Part shown: positions 42,789 to 55,483 of the stretch, piece by piece
Numbering within the stretch: the stretch's first letter is position 1
Layout: the number at the start of each line of letters is the position of its first letter
NCBI RefSeq assembly: GCF_002127325.2
Contig: NC_035447.2
Coordinates: 29,323,249 to 29,387,248 of the forward strand
Length of the DNA: 64,000 bases
Source of the DNA: Helianthus annuus
Lineage: Eukaryota > Streptophyta > Magnoliopsida > Asterales > Asteraceae
Reading direction: 5' to 3'
Translations under genes and position numbers: made by a program
Notes under the pieces: model-generated
Databases searched by the model: none
Seen by the model: the letters and a program-made list of their open reading frames with translations, nothing else
Told to the model about the DNA's origin: nothing

Positions 42789-44691
42789 GTAATTTGCATC
42801 CCTGTGGTTTGTGTGAAACATCAACCTGCGCCCCTAAATTCATTTTTTGGTTTTTTGAGCCCCTGAGCTTATGAATTCATAACACTTTGAGTCCCTCCGT
42901 CACACTTCCGTCTGTTTGACTGTTTGAGCAGGGGTAAGACCGTCTTTTGGCATATATTAATAACACTTTGCGTCCCTGTGGTATGAGTGAAACATCAACC
43001 TGAGCCCCTAAATTCTTTTCTTGCTTTTTTGTTAAGAAATCAATGATTTAATAATTCAAATTAACTCTTTTTAAATGAACTTATATAAACTTAACTACCT
43101 GAGCCCCTAAATTCAACGTTTGTATTAATTGCATTCATTTTTCAAACAGTTCAATTGTATAATTAATATAAACTTATATACTTGTTAAGAAATCATTAAT
43201 TTAACAATTCAATTAACTAATCTTTAAATAAATGCAATCTAATAATTAAATGGTTTCATTTTGTATCATATAAATGGAATATATAACAATTAACTACCCC
43301 AAAATTCTGTATTAAGCCCTAAGTTAAACAGTTAAGCATCAAACATACAATACAGAGACAAAACGTCATACTAAGAAAGATAGAAGGATATCCAACTTGG
43401 TAGACTTGACGGAACTTACAGACTCGATAACAAAAGACCGTAACATACAATACAGAGACAAAACGTCATAACAAGAAAGAAATTGTGGATCTTTACTGAC
43501 TGGTGCACTTCGGAATGTAGCTGATTACATATCTGCCACTGGGGTTATATTCATTCATATGCAATTGATAGTTCTAATCAATCACTTCCTTATGTGCACC
43601 GCACCATCTTCTAGGAGGTTTTCAAGTATTCTCGCCTTCGTAGTTGGTGTTTTGCGTATCTTTACATCCGCAACCATTCTGTACAAGAAAACACATTCAA
43701 ATGACCAATATGAGGAACCCAAATCATCGAATCAAACCAAAAATCAATATGAGGAACACATTAATCCAAAACTGATCCGATCAGTTCATTTGTATAAAAT
43801 TTAATTCTGATTTAGTTCATCTTTTTAAACAGTTCTCAAACAACCAACCAAAACGATTCGAAATTTACCAAAAATCAATTTTCACATTTCAAGTATCAAT
43901 ATTGATGTGTTCAAATAACTACACATTGATGCGCTTTATCAATTTCCATCATTTGTTTCTTCGCATTTGATTCAGAAATTAAAACACACAAGTATCACAG
44001 TTTCAAAAAACAACCTAGATCTATACTCTAATTGTTTTTAATCAGCCAAATGATCACATGAAACTATAGAAATCAATGATACATTTTGAACAATATACTC
44101 AGTTGATACCCGAGACAAAAACCCACAAGAATCAAAACCAAAACACAGTTGATCTCATATGAGGAACCCAAAACACATTCAAAACCTCTGTTTTGATACC
44201 CGAGACAAAAACCCACAAGAATCAAACAAAACCTCTGTTTTAATACCCGAGACAAAAACCCACAAGAATCAAACAATATTTTCACACAAAACCTGTTACA
44301 TTCTAGCATATCAAAAACATAGTGTCGATCATGTTTTAGGTATGTGATTTTACCTTAGATTGTTATAGAAGATAAAGATGATGAAGATGAAGATGAAGAT
44401 GATGATCGGTGGAGATTACAGAAGATGAAGATGATTCCGATGAAGATGAAGATCGGTCTTGGGACTTGAGAGAAAATATTTCAGTGAGTTTCTTGAGAAG
44501 TGTGATCGTTCTGATCATTCATATATGTTTATCATTAAGAGTTGAGAGTATAAAGGACATTTCACAATTGTCAAACAGTCAAACAGACGGAACACTGTTG
44601 GAGTGACTCAAACTGTTATGAATTTATAAGCTCAGTGGCTCAAAAAACCAAAAAATGAATTTAAGGGCTCAGGTTACCCAAATTGCATTTT
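42789..44691. mobile_element. Fold-back element (MULE-like), 1.9 kb
   Basis: The left arm (42789-42905, TTCATTTTTTGGTTTTTTGA followed by a GCCCCTGAGCTT phrase) pairs with the right arm (44580-44691, CTCAAAAAACCAAAAAATGA). Pairing continues inward at TCCGTCTGTTTGACTGTTTG and its inverted partner CAAACAGTCAAACAGACGGA. A second partial left-arm copy occurs at 42963-43030. It contains no transposase. The right end runs into a poly-A tract. Confidence 0.75.
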
Positions 44692-44692
44692 G

Positions 44693-44694
<2 letters not shown>

Positions 44695-44724
<30 letters not shown>
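44695..44724 (+). repeat. Poly-A run of 30
   Basis: An uninterrupted A run directly after the right arm of the fold-back element, about 300 bp upstream of the CFM2 start. Confidence 0.9.
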
Positions 44725-44726
<2 letters not shown>

Positions 44727-44852
44727 TGTACGTCTATCGTTGTTACATGCCATTCTGCTCCTTTAGATATGGTTGCCAAACCTTCTTCCACTTTCTTGTT
44801 AATGTACAGAGGATAAACCTGCAACTCTTTCAATTTCTGTTACAGGTCCAAC

Positions 44853-44863
44853 TTCGCGCCAAA
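44853..44863 (-). promoter_or_regulatory. E2F-like site upstream of CFM2
   Basis: The minus strand reads TTTGGCGCGAA, which fits the E2F/DP consensus TTTSSCGC. It is about 160 bp before the start codon. One site can arise by chance. Confidence 0.3.
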
Positions 44864-45020
44864 TCCACTCTTCCAAACAACAACAACCAACTGCTTTTTG
44901 CTCTTAATCGAACAATTTGGAAGCAAAATTGAAGAACAATCGAAACAAATCCAGCCACAGATAACCAACAATTCGCTTAAATTCTAGCCACTACTTCACA
45001 ATTCACAATCCAAACCCTAA

Positions 45021-48000
45021 ATGTTGCTTCAACAACCTTCACCTAAAACCCTAACAAAACCCTTATTTCCTCACAATCATCTTCCCAAACACCTTCTCCC
45101 CCTATTTCCCTACCACAACCGCCGCACCTCGTTTATCCTACGCGCCTCCGCCTCCGCCTCCGCCGCCGATTCCAAAACCTTACCGCAATCGGCGATTCGA
45201 CGGATCGCTGATAAGCTTCGCAGCTTAGGTTACGTTGAAGATACTGCAGATGATAATAATAAGCAACAAACCCTAACAACCTCACCTGGCGAAATATTTG
45301 TTCCGTTACCTGACCGGATACCGAAGCACCGGGTCGGGCACACGCTCGACCCGAGTTGGAGTACGCCGGAGAATCCGGTTCCGGAGCCTGGATCCGGAAC
45401 CGCAATAAGGCGGTATCATGAGCTGCGGAGGGAGGTGTGGAAGGAGAAGAAAGAGGAGAAAGTTAAGAGGAGGATGGAGGGGAGTACTGAGACTGAGAAG
45501 GTGCCGACAATGGCGGAATTGAAGCTGGCACCGGACGAGTTGAGGAGATTGAGGAGTTTGGGGATTGCGATTAAGACGAGGTTGAAGATTGGGAAGGCTG
45601 GGATTACTGAGGGGATTGTTAATGGGATACATGAGAGGTGGAGGAGGACTGAGCTTGTGAAGATTGTTTGTGAGGATTTGTGTAGGTTGAATATGAAGAG
45701 GACTCATGATTTGCTTGAGGTTAGATGTGTAATATGTGTTGTTTTTAGTAGTGTATCATTGTTGTGAATAAAGAGCTTCAAGCATACTTCAATGTGAGAA
45801 ATTATACATCCTCTTGTAATCATTTTGTATCATTTTTCGCAGAGCAAAACCGGGGGTCTGGTTATTTGGAGAGCCGGAAGTATCATAATATTGTACAGAG
45901 GAGCTGATTACAAGTATCCTTATTTCTTTATTAATAAACAAAAACCAAATGATGCATCTGCTGATGACCCAACGAGTCCATCTACAGACTCTGAAGAGGG
46001 TGGTGGTGAAGAAAGCGAATCAATCGGCTCAAAAGAAACGCAACCACCTTTGATTCAAGGTGTGGGTTCTCGAACCAGGGTCCGGTTTCAGCTGCCAGGG
46101 GAGGCCCAACTTGCAGAAGAAGCTGACCAGCTTTTGGATGGACTTGGTCCACGGTTCACTGATTGGTATGGATATGAACCGTTACCAGTTGATGCTGACC
46201 TTTTACCGGCAGTTGTTCCTGGATACAGGAAGCCGTTTCGGCTCCTTCCTTTTGGAGTTAAACCAAAATTAACAAATGACGAGATGACAACGCTAAGAAG
46301 ACTTGGGAGACCTCTACCATGTCATTTTGCTTTAGGTCAGTGACTCTTGAACTATAATTCGATTTGTTATTGTTAATTACCGGTGGCCTAAAACACTTTT
46401 TTGTATAGAATTTTAGTTTTATTGAACTCTTAGTGTTAAAGATTCATCATCATACTCGGTAAATCTCACCAATAGCAAAGCTAAGGTAGGGTCTGAGGAG
46501 GGTAAGATGTAGACAGTCTTACCTTTGCCCCGTGGAATAGAGAGGCTGCTTCCAGCGAGACCCCGGCTCGATACTTAGTGTTAAAGATTATTATGATAAA
46601 ACTTAGGGGTGTGAATTTCTGACACGAACCTAACACGAAATTTGTGGGTTTGGGTTTAGTCTAAATGGGTTTGGGTCAGTTTCAGGTTGAACCCGTGACC
46701 CGTTTAGCTAAACGGGTCGGGTTCATAGTGAAAAACTGTAAATAAGATTTTATAATTAGAAATGTAATTTTATTATATACATTTGTTTTTTTTTGTCGTG
46801 AAATTTTAAATTTAACATATTAATTTGAGAAAAGAAAATTAAAATAAAAAAAATTGGGTTGAACGGGTGGTGTTCGGGTCAACCCGCGAATATTCAGGCC
46901 GGTTTGGACCCGCCAACCCTCAGACGCGACCCGTTTAGCACCCCTAATAAAAGTACATATTGCAATAATAATCTAATTTCTTGATATATGATTTTAGAGG
47001 TTGTTTGCATTGAAGATACATTTCAACCTGATTGAATTGGTCCACTCATTTGGCCCATTTTAATTTTAGCTACTTTTATTATTCAACTCGACTGACCTGT
47101 TAAGAGAGATGTTGATGACCTGAATCAACCCATTCATAAATAAATGAGCCAAATTTCGCACTTATAATCTCGGCTATATATTATGATAATCAAGTGTTCA
47201 CATCCTCTTAAATCGGGACAAATCATCATTTTTCTAAATAGTAAATGTAACAGTATTCAATATATTCCTGTTTTTGAAATATAAAAAAGAAAGGAAAGTA
47301 TTGGTGGGTCAACCCGACCCAAATCGTTTTGATCTGTTGTCAAACCTGATCCGCCCATTTTGCCACAGATACCATTTGTCATTATCTATTTTCATTTCCC
47401 TTTTGACTTTTCCTTGTATCAGGTAGAAATAGGAAACTACAAGGGTTGGCTGCAGCGATATTAAAACTTTGGGAGAAATGTGAGATTGCAAAGATTGCTG
47501 TTAAAAAAGGAGTACAGAATACCAACAGTGTCCTGATGGCTGAAGAATTAAAGGTCAGTGTACAAGTTTAAGTTAAAGTTACAAGTTACAAGTCTGATTA
47601 CTGTATATATTGGACCCAAATTTAACGTGTTTGTTAAAGGTCAGTGTCCAAGTTTAGTTGCTTAGAATTGATATCGATTTGAAACATTCATTTATTGGAC
47701 CTAAATCTAAATACTTTAATCACACTAACTTTTTAAACCTTTCAAACGTCATGTACTCATGTGAATTTCTCAACGTTTTGGTACATTAATTAGCTTACTG
47801 ACGTATTTATATGGTGAAGCGACTGGTTGCATTTTGTTAACTCAGTTATGTGAAGACGTGGTCTGTTTTGTCATTTTCATTATTAACAGGTCAAACACGT
47901 AAAGATTAAGAAAAGCTAAAAAAGCTAGTCAATGGGGTCGAACAGTTAAATGCCTGGTTGGTCCCTGTGGTTTGCAGATTTTGCACAGTTGATGCTCGTG

Positions 48001-51000
48001 GTTTCAAAATTACACAGTTTGTCCCTATGGTTTGAAAAATGTTCACGGGGTTAGCTGGTTATGATCATTCATGTTATGAAAATGCAACCATCGGGCCACT
48101 CCGCTCGTGAACATTTTCCAAACCGTCGAGACCAACTGTGTAATTTTGAAACCACGAGGATCAACTGTGCAAAATCTGCAAACCACAGGACCAACCAGGC
48201 ATTTAACTCTTGTTATATCCAAAAAATCAGTCTATTTTTTTTAACAATACTTTTTGTAATCATATTTAGTATATTACTTATGAAAACATGAACAAAGCCA
48301 CAAACTGCTGTCTGTTTTGACCCTGCCAAAAACTTTTGACCCATTATCCAACTTGCCAAGTCACCAATTTTTTCACCTATAGGGGTAACCCCATTTTTTT
48401 CACTCATGCGATCTTTGAGCGGTTTAAGTAAGCTGGATTTTCTTATACAGGTTAAAGACGCCGTTTCAGTTATTTCATATTCCTTGTGTATTTTAAGATT
48501 GCTGGATTCTTAAATAACTTACCAAGAAAAATGTGTAGTACTGAACTCTTGGAATCCATCTTATCTTCATCATACAATACATTACAATAATGTAACTCAT
48601 AGTTCAACCTTTGAATATCATCGGTACTATACATTACAATAATGTAACTCATAGTTCAGCCTTTGAATATCATCGGTATTTTCTAAAAATTTTCCAACGT
48701 TACTTTTATGCCTTACAAAAAGTTAATCATTTCAGTGGTTGACCGGTGGAACACTACTTACGCGAGATAGGGAGTATATCGTTCTATATAGAGGTAAAGA
48801 TTTTTTGCCAGCTACAGTTTCTTCCGCAATAGAACAGAGAAGGGACCGCGGAGTCGATGCCCTTGAAAGAAAGAAGAGTGCCGCCAGCTCATCTGACGTG
48901 CAAGAAAATAAAGATAAGGAAATTGAGAATCCCTCTGCTGCTGTAACTGATGGAATTAGAGACCAGAAACTGGAAATTGCTATTGAGCAAAGGAAACAAA
49001 GGTCCCGTGAAGCCGCTATAAAGAAAACTAGTTCCAAATTGTCTCAGGTAGAAATTTAGATCAAATGGTACATTTATATTGTTCTCTGATAGAGTAAAAT
49101 GCCATGTTCGTCCCTGAGGTTTGGCTAGTTTTACGACTTTCGTCCAAATGTTTGTTTTTCCGCTTCTGGATCCAAAAGGTTTGAAATCTTGCCATTTTCA
49201 TCCGACTCGTTAACTCCATCCATTTTTCTCTGTCAAATGAGGGGCATATCTGTCTTTTTAGACATTTTTTATCAAAATAAAAAACACTATAAGAAATAAA
49301 GATCCACCTCTGTCGACTTTCTCCCCACCCAAACCCTTTAATCATCACAAAATGTCTAAAACGACGAAATTACCCCTGACTTAACGTTAAAAATGGATAG
49401 ATTTAACGAGTCAGATGAAAATGGCAAGATTTTAAACCTTTTGGATCCAGATGCGGAAAAACAAACCTTTGGACGAAAGTCACAAAAGTAGGCAAACCTC
49501 AGGGATGAAAATGGCATTTTACTCTTTACATTGTTTTCTGATATTTACTGGGTAGTTAGTTCTTAGAGGTAGAAATTTTGACCAAATAACCAAATGTGGG
49601 TCAGTCTGCTCTCCAACGGATCGAATTTGCTGAACGGGTCGAAAAATTCCCAAACTGCTTAAAATGCTTACAACCTCCTAAATATCTTTATTCACGAAAA
49701 GATTTTTATTTTGATAGTGTAGCTTTTGTAATCATATTAGTTATTTATAAAATTAAAAGAAATGACTAAAGAATGTTGGTGGGTCCACGACCACTTTGAC
49801 CTATTATCTAATCAACCCGTTTTGCCACTATATGATATATTTGAAGTTGATAATGATAGGCATTGGTGGACAAAGAAAGGGCAGAGAAGCTTCTAGAAGA
49901 GCTGGAGAAGAAAGAGACCAAGCAACAAGTTGAAGCAGACAAAGAAGGTATCACTGAAGAGGAACGGTTTATGCTGAGAAAAGTCGGCATGAAAATGAGG
50001 CCTTTTTTACTGTTAGGTGAGTCTCATTTTCTTTTTTATAGCACAACATTTCAAACCTAAGATTCATTTACCTGTAAACGGGTTGTTTCAGTTTCTTTCA
50101 TATCTCAAACGGGTCACGGGTCAAATAACAAAGCATCTTAATAGGGATCAAGTTGAACAAAAACAACTCCACCCCCCCCCCCCCTGAAATTTTACTAAAT
50201 GGCCACTTTGGTGGGGGATAAACATCAGCTGCCACTAGGCCAAGAGGCCATCCGCACGTTTGTTTTGTTGGACGAGTCTCGGTTTTTCTTTTATAACACA
50301 ACACCTTAATCCTTAGGAGAGGTGGCAATTTTGACCCATTTACTAGTGAACGGGTCGATTTGGGTGGATCTCAACAGGTCAAAACAATTAGCTTAAAGGG
50401 AAGAAGTCAAATGGGTAATAGGGTGAAAAGTCCCCGAAGTCTAGTTTCAGTGCACACCACCTCCTATATCATTATTATTCAAAGATCTCATTAATCATTA
50501 TTATCATTCAAAGTCGACAAAAAGAGTTTATTGGTCACTTTTCGACCCGTGCTAAAAAGTGATCCAAATTAACCTGAACCCATTACCAATCCGCTCAGCT
50601 TGCCATGTCTAAGTGTCTAACTAAGACCTTACTGTTTTCAGGAAGACGTGGAGTTTTTGATGGCACTGTTGAAAATATGCATCTTCACTGGAAATATAGG
50701 GAACTTGTGAGGATATTATGTGGTGAAACCAGCATTGACGAGGTTCATGCAATAGCAAGAACATTAGAATCAGAAAGTGGTGGTGTATTAATTGCAGTAG
50801 AACGTATGCGTAAAGGTCATGCAATTATTGTTTATCGTGGCAAAAACTACAAAAGACCTGCTAGCTTGAGGCCACAAACACTCCTTAATAAAAGAGAAGC
50901 ATTAAAACGCTCCATTGAAGCCCAACGTCGAGAGGTAACTAAATACTAAATTGTATTTATATTTGCATAACTTATAATTTAATTTCCATATGTATTAATT

Positions 51001-54000
51001 CAATATGGAAGCACACTATTTTTTTCTGGTTTTGTTGATTTCTTGTTACCTTTATGATGCAGTCTTTGAAACTTCATGTATTGAAGCTTGGAAAAAATGT
51101 TGAAGAATTAAAGCTTAAGTTGGTGAGTGTTCAAATGTAGTCATCCGTCAATTGTCATGGTTGACATCGGTCTGTTTGTACTTGCAAATTTAAACGAAAT
51201 TATTCAATTTGTCTTGAACCAGGCCACAAGTGAGGAAATAAGTATACACGGCCAAAAAGATCAGAATACTCAGTTGGTGAGTGTCCATTTTTATATGTCA
51301 CTTCCTTCTTATTTTTGTAACTATTTAAGGATGACATATAATTGGCGTTGTTGGAGTAATGTTGTTGTTATGTACAGGAACAGGATATTATAAGCCCATC
51401 ATCTGAATATACGGAACCTGACTCTGATCTTGAAGTTTATAAATCAAATCCTACAGATCAGGATAACGGGCAGGTGAGGAGTATTCACGTGTTAATTTTT
51501 TTATATGGTAAATGCATTGATATTTTTGCAAAAAGTATGTTATTAAAGTGATCTTCTGTTTTTTTTTTTTTTTGAGTTAATTGCCATTTTAGTCCCTGTG
51601 GTTTGGGCCATTTTGCCAGTTTAGTCCAAAGGTTTCATTTTTAACATCTGGATCCAAAAAAGTTTCATCGTTGCCATTTTGGTCCAACTGACTTAACTCC
51701 ATCCATATCTGTTAAAGCTGCCAAGGGCATTTTTGTTAGATATGGATGGAGTTAAGTCAGTTGGACCAAAATAAAATGACAAAAATGCCCTTGGCAGCTT
51801 TAACAGATATGGATGGAGTTAAGTCACTTGGACCAAAATGGCAACGATGAAACCTTTTTGGATCCAGATGTTAAAAATGAAACCTTTGGACTAAACTGGC
51901 AAAATGGCCTAAACCACAGGGACTAAAATGGCAATTTACTCTTTTTTTTTTTAATTATATAAGGATATTGTTAGCATAAGGTATACCCTTCGGACGACGT
52001 TCACCTGTTTATCCATTAGAAATAAACCACAACCTAAATCAACCAGTTCGATTGTAAACGGGTCAAAGTTGTCTACTCTTGAATATATATTTAAAGTGGT
52101 AACACTGTAACAGTCAAGTGATTTTATAAATGTAAGTTGAAATTCCCCTTATGACATTATAATTGGCGCTGTTGGAGTAAATCTGTTTCTATTATACAGC
52201 AACTGCTAAGGGTAGTAATTATAACCCATTTATATAAAAATGGGGTGCTATATTTTATTAATAACAGGTAAAACAGGATAACACTTTACAAACTATCTAA
52301 AAATATGTGTCCAACTATTAGAAAGTCAACCTCCTAAATTGCTTTAGTAACAAAATTTTATCATAAAAGAAACGACAAATATGTAGAGTGTAGACCCTTT
52401 GAAATGTAACCTTTCCTTTTCTAGTGTCAATTAACTATTTTTTACTTATTTGCAACATTCAAGGCAAGAGAGCTTCAGGAAGGTGCTATAGATTTTTCAA
52501 ATACAGATGATGGCATAAGCGCATCTCAAGAAAATCCAGCCAATGAAAGTGACTTCACAGAAGCTAATTCAGATCCTTCAAGCTTATCAGTGGAAGGTCC
52601 GAATGAAAGCGAGAACCATAAGACACAAAGCACTTCAATTTCTCCGGATGCTTTCAAGGTATATAATAATTGCTTATCAATTCAATCTGAGGGCGTGTTT
52701 GGATGTGTGTTTTCCAACAGTTATCTGATTCTTGCAACATCAAGTAGTATTGCTAGTCTTTAATGTTTGAGTCATATACTTCTGCTTATGATTATGTGAT
52801 TACGTAGGTTGACTAGGGTCAAATAATCGGTTTGGCAATAGCTGCAACCGTAGACTTCATCCAAACTACCTCTTACACTGTGACTGTGTTTTATCGTAGT
52901 TGGTTATCTACAATTGATTATTTGATATCCAAGCATCCCCGAAAGGCCGAAAACCTTTATTAATATTGCTAGTATTACTATCCTTCGTTTGTGATGTATC
53001 AAATCTATTTCAGCTAGAAGAAACATCAAGCGCTGACCTTTGTGTCTCTGTCATGAGGAGTGAGGTGCCATTTTCACCAGCTAACAAACCTCAAGTCAAC
53101 GAGTCAAATGGGAAACTTCGCAGATCTGTTCTTCTTTCCAATCAAGAAAGGCTGCTTTTGAGGAAACAAGCCTTAAAGATGAAAAAACGTCCTGTTCTAG
53201 CTGTTGGTAAGTTACACATGTGATAACAGCAGATTTGAAAAAGTGGACGTGTGGCTTACGGGTAAAGTTTTAATAAAAGTCATGATGGGTGAGAACCGAT
53301 TAAATCCTTTTGAATTTTAATAAGTAGTTGTATTGAATATAATTACAAAACCTATACCATAATGATGGATTTTTTTTTTTTTTGGTTCAATTGTTTTATA
53401 CAAATTCTATTTTTGCAACTCTTTTAGTTTTAAAAAAGTTTTTGTAGTGTTCATTTTAATCCTCGCATCTTTTATTTAATATTCAATCAATTTCTTCATT
53501 AAATTGTTCTTTTATAAAAATGAGAGTAAAGTACACGGATGGTCCCTATGGTTTACCAAAATTTTGGATTTGGTCCCTAGCTTTCGAAAAGTATACGGAT
53601 GGTCCCAATGGTTTACCAAAATTTTGGATTTGGCTTAGTTTATCTGTTTATGAAATATGTGTTTATAAGCATTATAATATGATCATAAGCTTAAATTAAA
53701 CAACACTCCACTTATCCTTACACTGAACCAGCTTGTCTGGTCTGCTTTTCAAAACCATACTAACACTACTACTATTATATTGCAGGGAGAAGCAATATCG
53801 TTAGCGGGGTGGCTAAAACAATTAAAACTCATTTCCAGAAATACCCCCTCGCTATTGTGAATATTAAAGGCCGAGCCAAAGGGACTTCAGCACAAGAATT
53901 GGTATCAAAGTTAGAGGTATGCATCACAACTTCACACCTGTAGCGTATAAACCAGTAGCTGACCCGTTAATAGCTAAAATGGACATATTGTTTTTCTTGT

Positions 54001-54236
54001 AGGAAGCAACAGGTGCAATTCTGGTTTCCCAAGAACCGAATAAAATCATTCTATACAGGGGTTGGGGGGCTACTACTACTGTTACACATAATTCTAACCA
54101 GACTAGTGGGAAACGAGAACCGAATAGGCGTGAAGATATTGTTAAGCCAATCATATCTCCAGAACTCATTTCAGCAATTAGAATTGAATGCGGATTGCAG
54201 GAGTACAAAGTCCAAGAGAGCGAAGCTGTTTCTTAG
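45021..54236 (+). CDS. CFM2: CRM-domain chloroplast intron-splicing factor, CFM2 type
   Basis: My model has 13 exons: 45021-45719, 45843-46335, 47423-47553, 48736-49047, 49860-50016, 50642-50934, 51063-51122, 51223-51276, 51378-51473, 52464-52658, 53014-53206, 53786-53916 and 54003-54236. All introns are GT-AG and phases agree, giving 1015 residues, close to the roughly 1000 of Arabidopsis CFM2. Residues 1-45 (hydroxylated and basic, few acidic) look like a chloroplast transit peptide. Four CRM domains lie at about 168-262, 375-470, 574-672 and 871-965, with [14 protein letters not shown] and GRSNIVSG loops in domains 1, 3 and 4; domain 2 has the divergent GRNRKLQG. Known for the family: CFM2 binds chloroplast RNA and aids splicing of the trnL group I intron and of ndhB, ycf3 and clpP group II introns. 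The end carries about 12 residues beyond the ECGL expected from memory. Confidence 0.93.
46455..46575. repeat. SINE-like repeat in CFM2 intron 2
   Basis: The stretch with AAGGTAGGGTCTGAGGAGGG and AGAGAGGCTGCTTCC is a sequence I recall as a dispersed SINE-type core across angiosperms. No tRNA-like head is visible here. The family name is uncertain. Confidence 0.4.
46604..46946. mobile_element. hAT-type MITE in CFM2 intron 2, 343 bp
   Basis: It begins TAGGGGTG and ends CACCCCTA. The flanking 8-mers are ATAAAACT (46596-46603) and ATAAAAGT (46947-46954), an 8-bp target duplication with one change, as hAT elements make. The interior is rich in AACGGGTC/GACCCG phrases on both strands. Confidence 0.8.
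47943..48209. mobile_element. Fold-back MITE in CFM2 intron 3
   Basis: The inverted arms AGTTAAATGCCTGGTTGGTC and GACCAACCAGGCATTTAACT extend inward over nearly the whole element (GCAGATTTTGCACAGTTGAT with ATCAACTGTGCAAAATCTGC). No clear target duplication was found. Confidence 0.85.
49092..49524. mobile_element. Fold-back MITE in CFM2 intron 4
   Basis: It begins GAGTAAAATGCCATGTTCGT and ends CATTTTACTC; TTGGATCCAGAAGCGG-like arms pair inward (GATCCAAAAGGTTTGAAATC with its inverse near 49427). It is bordered directly by 19-bp near-identical direct repeats (49073-49091 and 49525-49543, two differences). Confidence 0.85.
51574..51941. mobile_element. Fold-back MITE in CFM2 intron 9
   Basis: It begins GAGTTAATTGCCATTTTAGT and ends ACTAAAATGGCAATTTACTC, with pairing throughout (GTCCAAAGGTTTCATTTTTA with its inverse). 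The middle holds a second level of repeats: ATATGGATGGAGTTAAGTCA occurs twice directly and once inverted. It sits in a T-rich tract, so no target duplication can be read. Confidence 0.85.
53525..53640. repeat. Partial fold-back arm in CFM2 intron 11
   Basis: GAGTAAAGTACACGGATGGT starts like the other fold-back elements, then TTTACCAAAATTTTGGATTT is repeated directly about 60 bp later. No inverted partner arm remains. Confidence 0.55.
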
Positions 54237-55483
54237 GCTGATAACGGTATTATTTTGACTTTTCTCTCTCAGGTTCTGTTTTTATGCACGACTTTCGATG
54301 TCACTGTGAGTTAGAGGTGGCAAGATGGGCAAATCAGGAATGTAGAGTAACGGGTCAGTTTTAGTATGGATTGGAACCAGTCGACCACAAAAACGCCTTT
54401 TTGCCCATTTTTTAATTTGGTTTAACAAATAGTTAATGCATCAAGTATGATAACAGAAACAATATTATTACAGTGATGATCTGAACTTTTTGAATTAAGT
54501 GACTTAGAAGGTTGTTTTATAAAAAGTACATTTTGGGCAACATTTAACCCGTTTGGCCCATTGACCCATTTCTCTTCTAGCTATTTTCTCTAAAATGGAC
54601 CCATTTGAGACTAAAAGTAACCTAAACTAACCGCTATACTTTATGTGATCCAGGTTTGTGACGTTCAGTTTGTATATCTTGGCTATTGATAGCTGTTATT
54701 GACTAGCGATTGATGGCGCATTGTCCCGTTTCATCATGCATGGCAGATCTGTGTCGAATCTGGATGGTCAGACTATATTGACAAGGCATACATTCCGTCT
54801 CAGATGAACTGTAACTGATCTGAACCGAGAAATAGGTTAATCATCTAGTTTGTATTTTGTGGATTGGTTTAGGCTCAGCCGAATCACTTGTTTTCATTTA
54901 TATATATATATATATTCTTCACATTTTACGAAACTAACCAGTTTTCACATATGCACGGTAGTGAGGAGAGTTGACGGTGGTTCTCGACTATAAACATGTA
55001 GAGGCCGGTTAACGTACAATACTTCTTATCCTACATTATGTACGCGATGCCCACAACTGTACGATCTTCAATCCATCAAACGCGGGCGAAACTAATTTAT
55101 ATCATTAAATTAATCAAATTAATATACATAAAACCAACCGTGAAGGATAAAATTGATAATTTCTCTATCAAAATCCCGGTAATTTCGTTCGGTACCTTCT
55201 TCTCCAACCAACTCTTCTGCAATTCAATATCAACATGCGAAACTAGTTTAAACATGCGATGCATTTCCCATTTCTTTGGAAATGAAAATGCACATGCGAA
55301 TTATAATTATTATACATGCACATGAAAATGGAAATGAGAAATGAACATGCATATGTGAATTATAATTATTTGTCAACATGCACATGCGAATTTACTCTAT
55401 AATATTTACGAAGTGTGATGAATAGTACATATATATTATTTTAAATATCGAATTTACAAATATGCCCTTAACTGTGAAATTGG
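54237..55483. other. CFM2 3' UTR and spacer
   Basis: No further gene. The 3' UTR probably extends several hundred bases; a TA run at 54899-54914 and AATAT-rich DNA follow. Positions 55250-55390 contain direct repeats of GCACATGCGAATTATAATTA. Nothing else is recognised. Confidence 0.45.

Noticed and set aside
45133..45707. Minus-strand ORFs of 90 and 133 codons
   Set aside because: Antisense of CFM2 exon 1, which has a clear protein family match on the plus strand.
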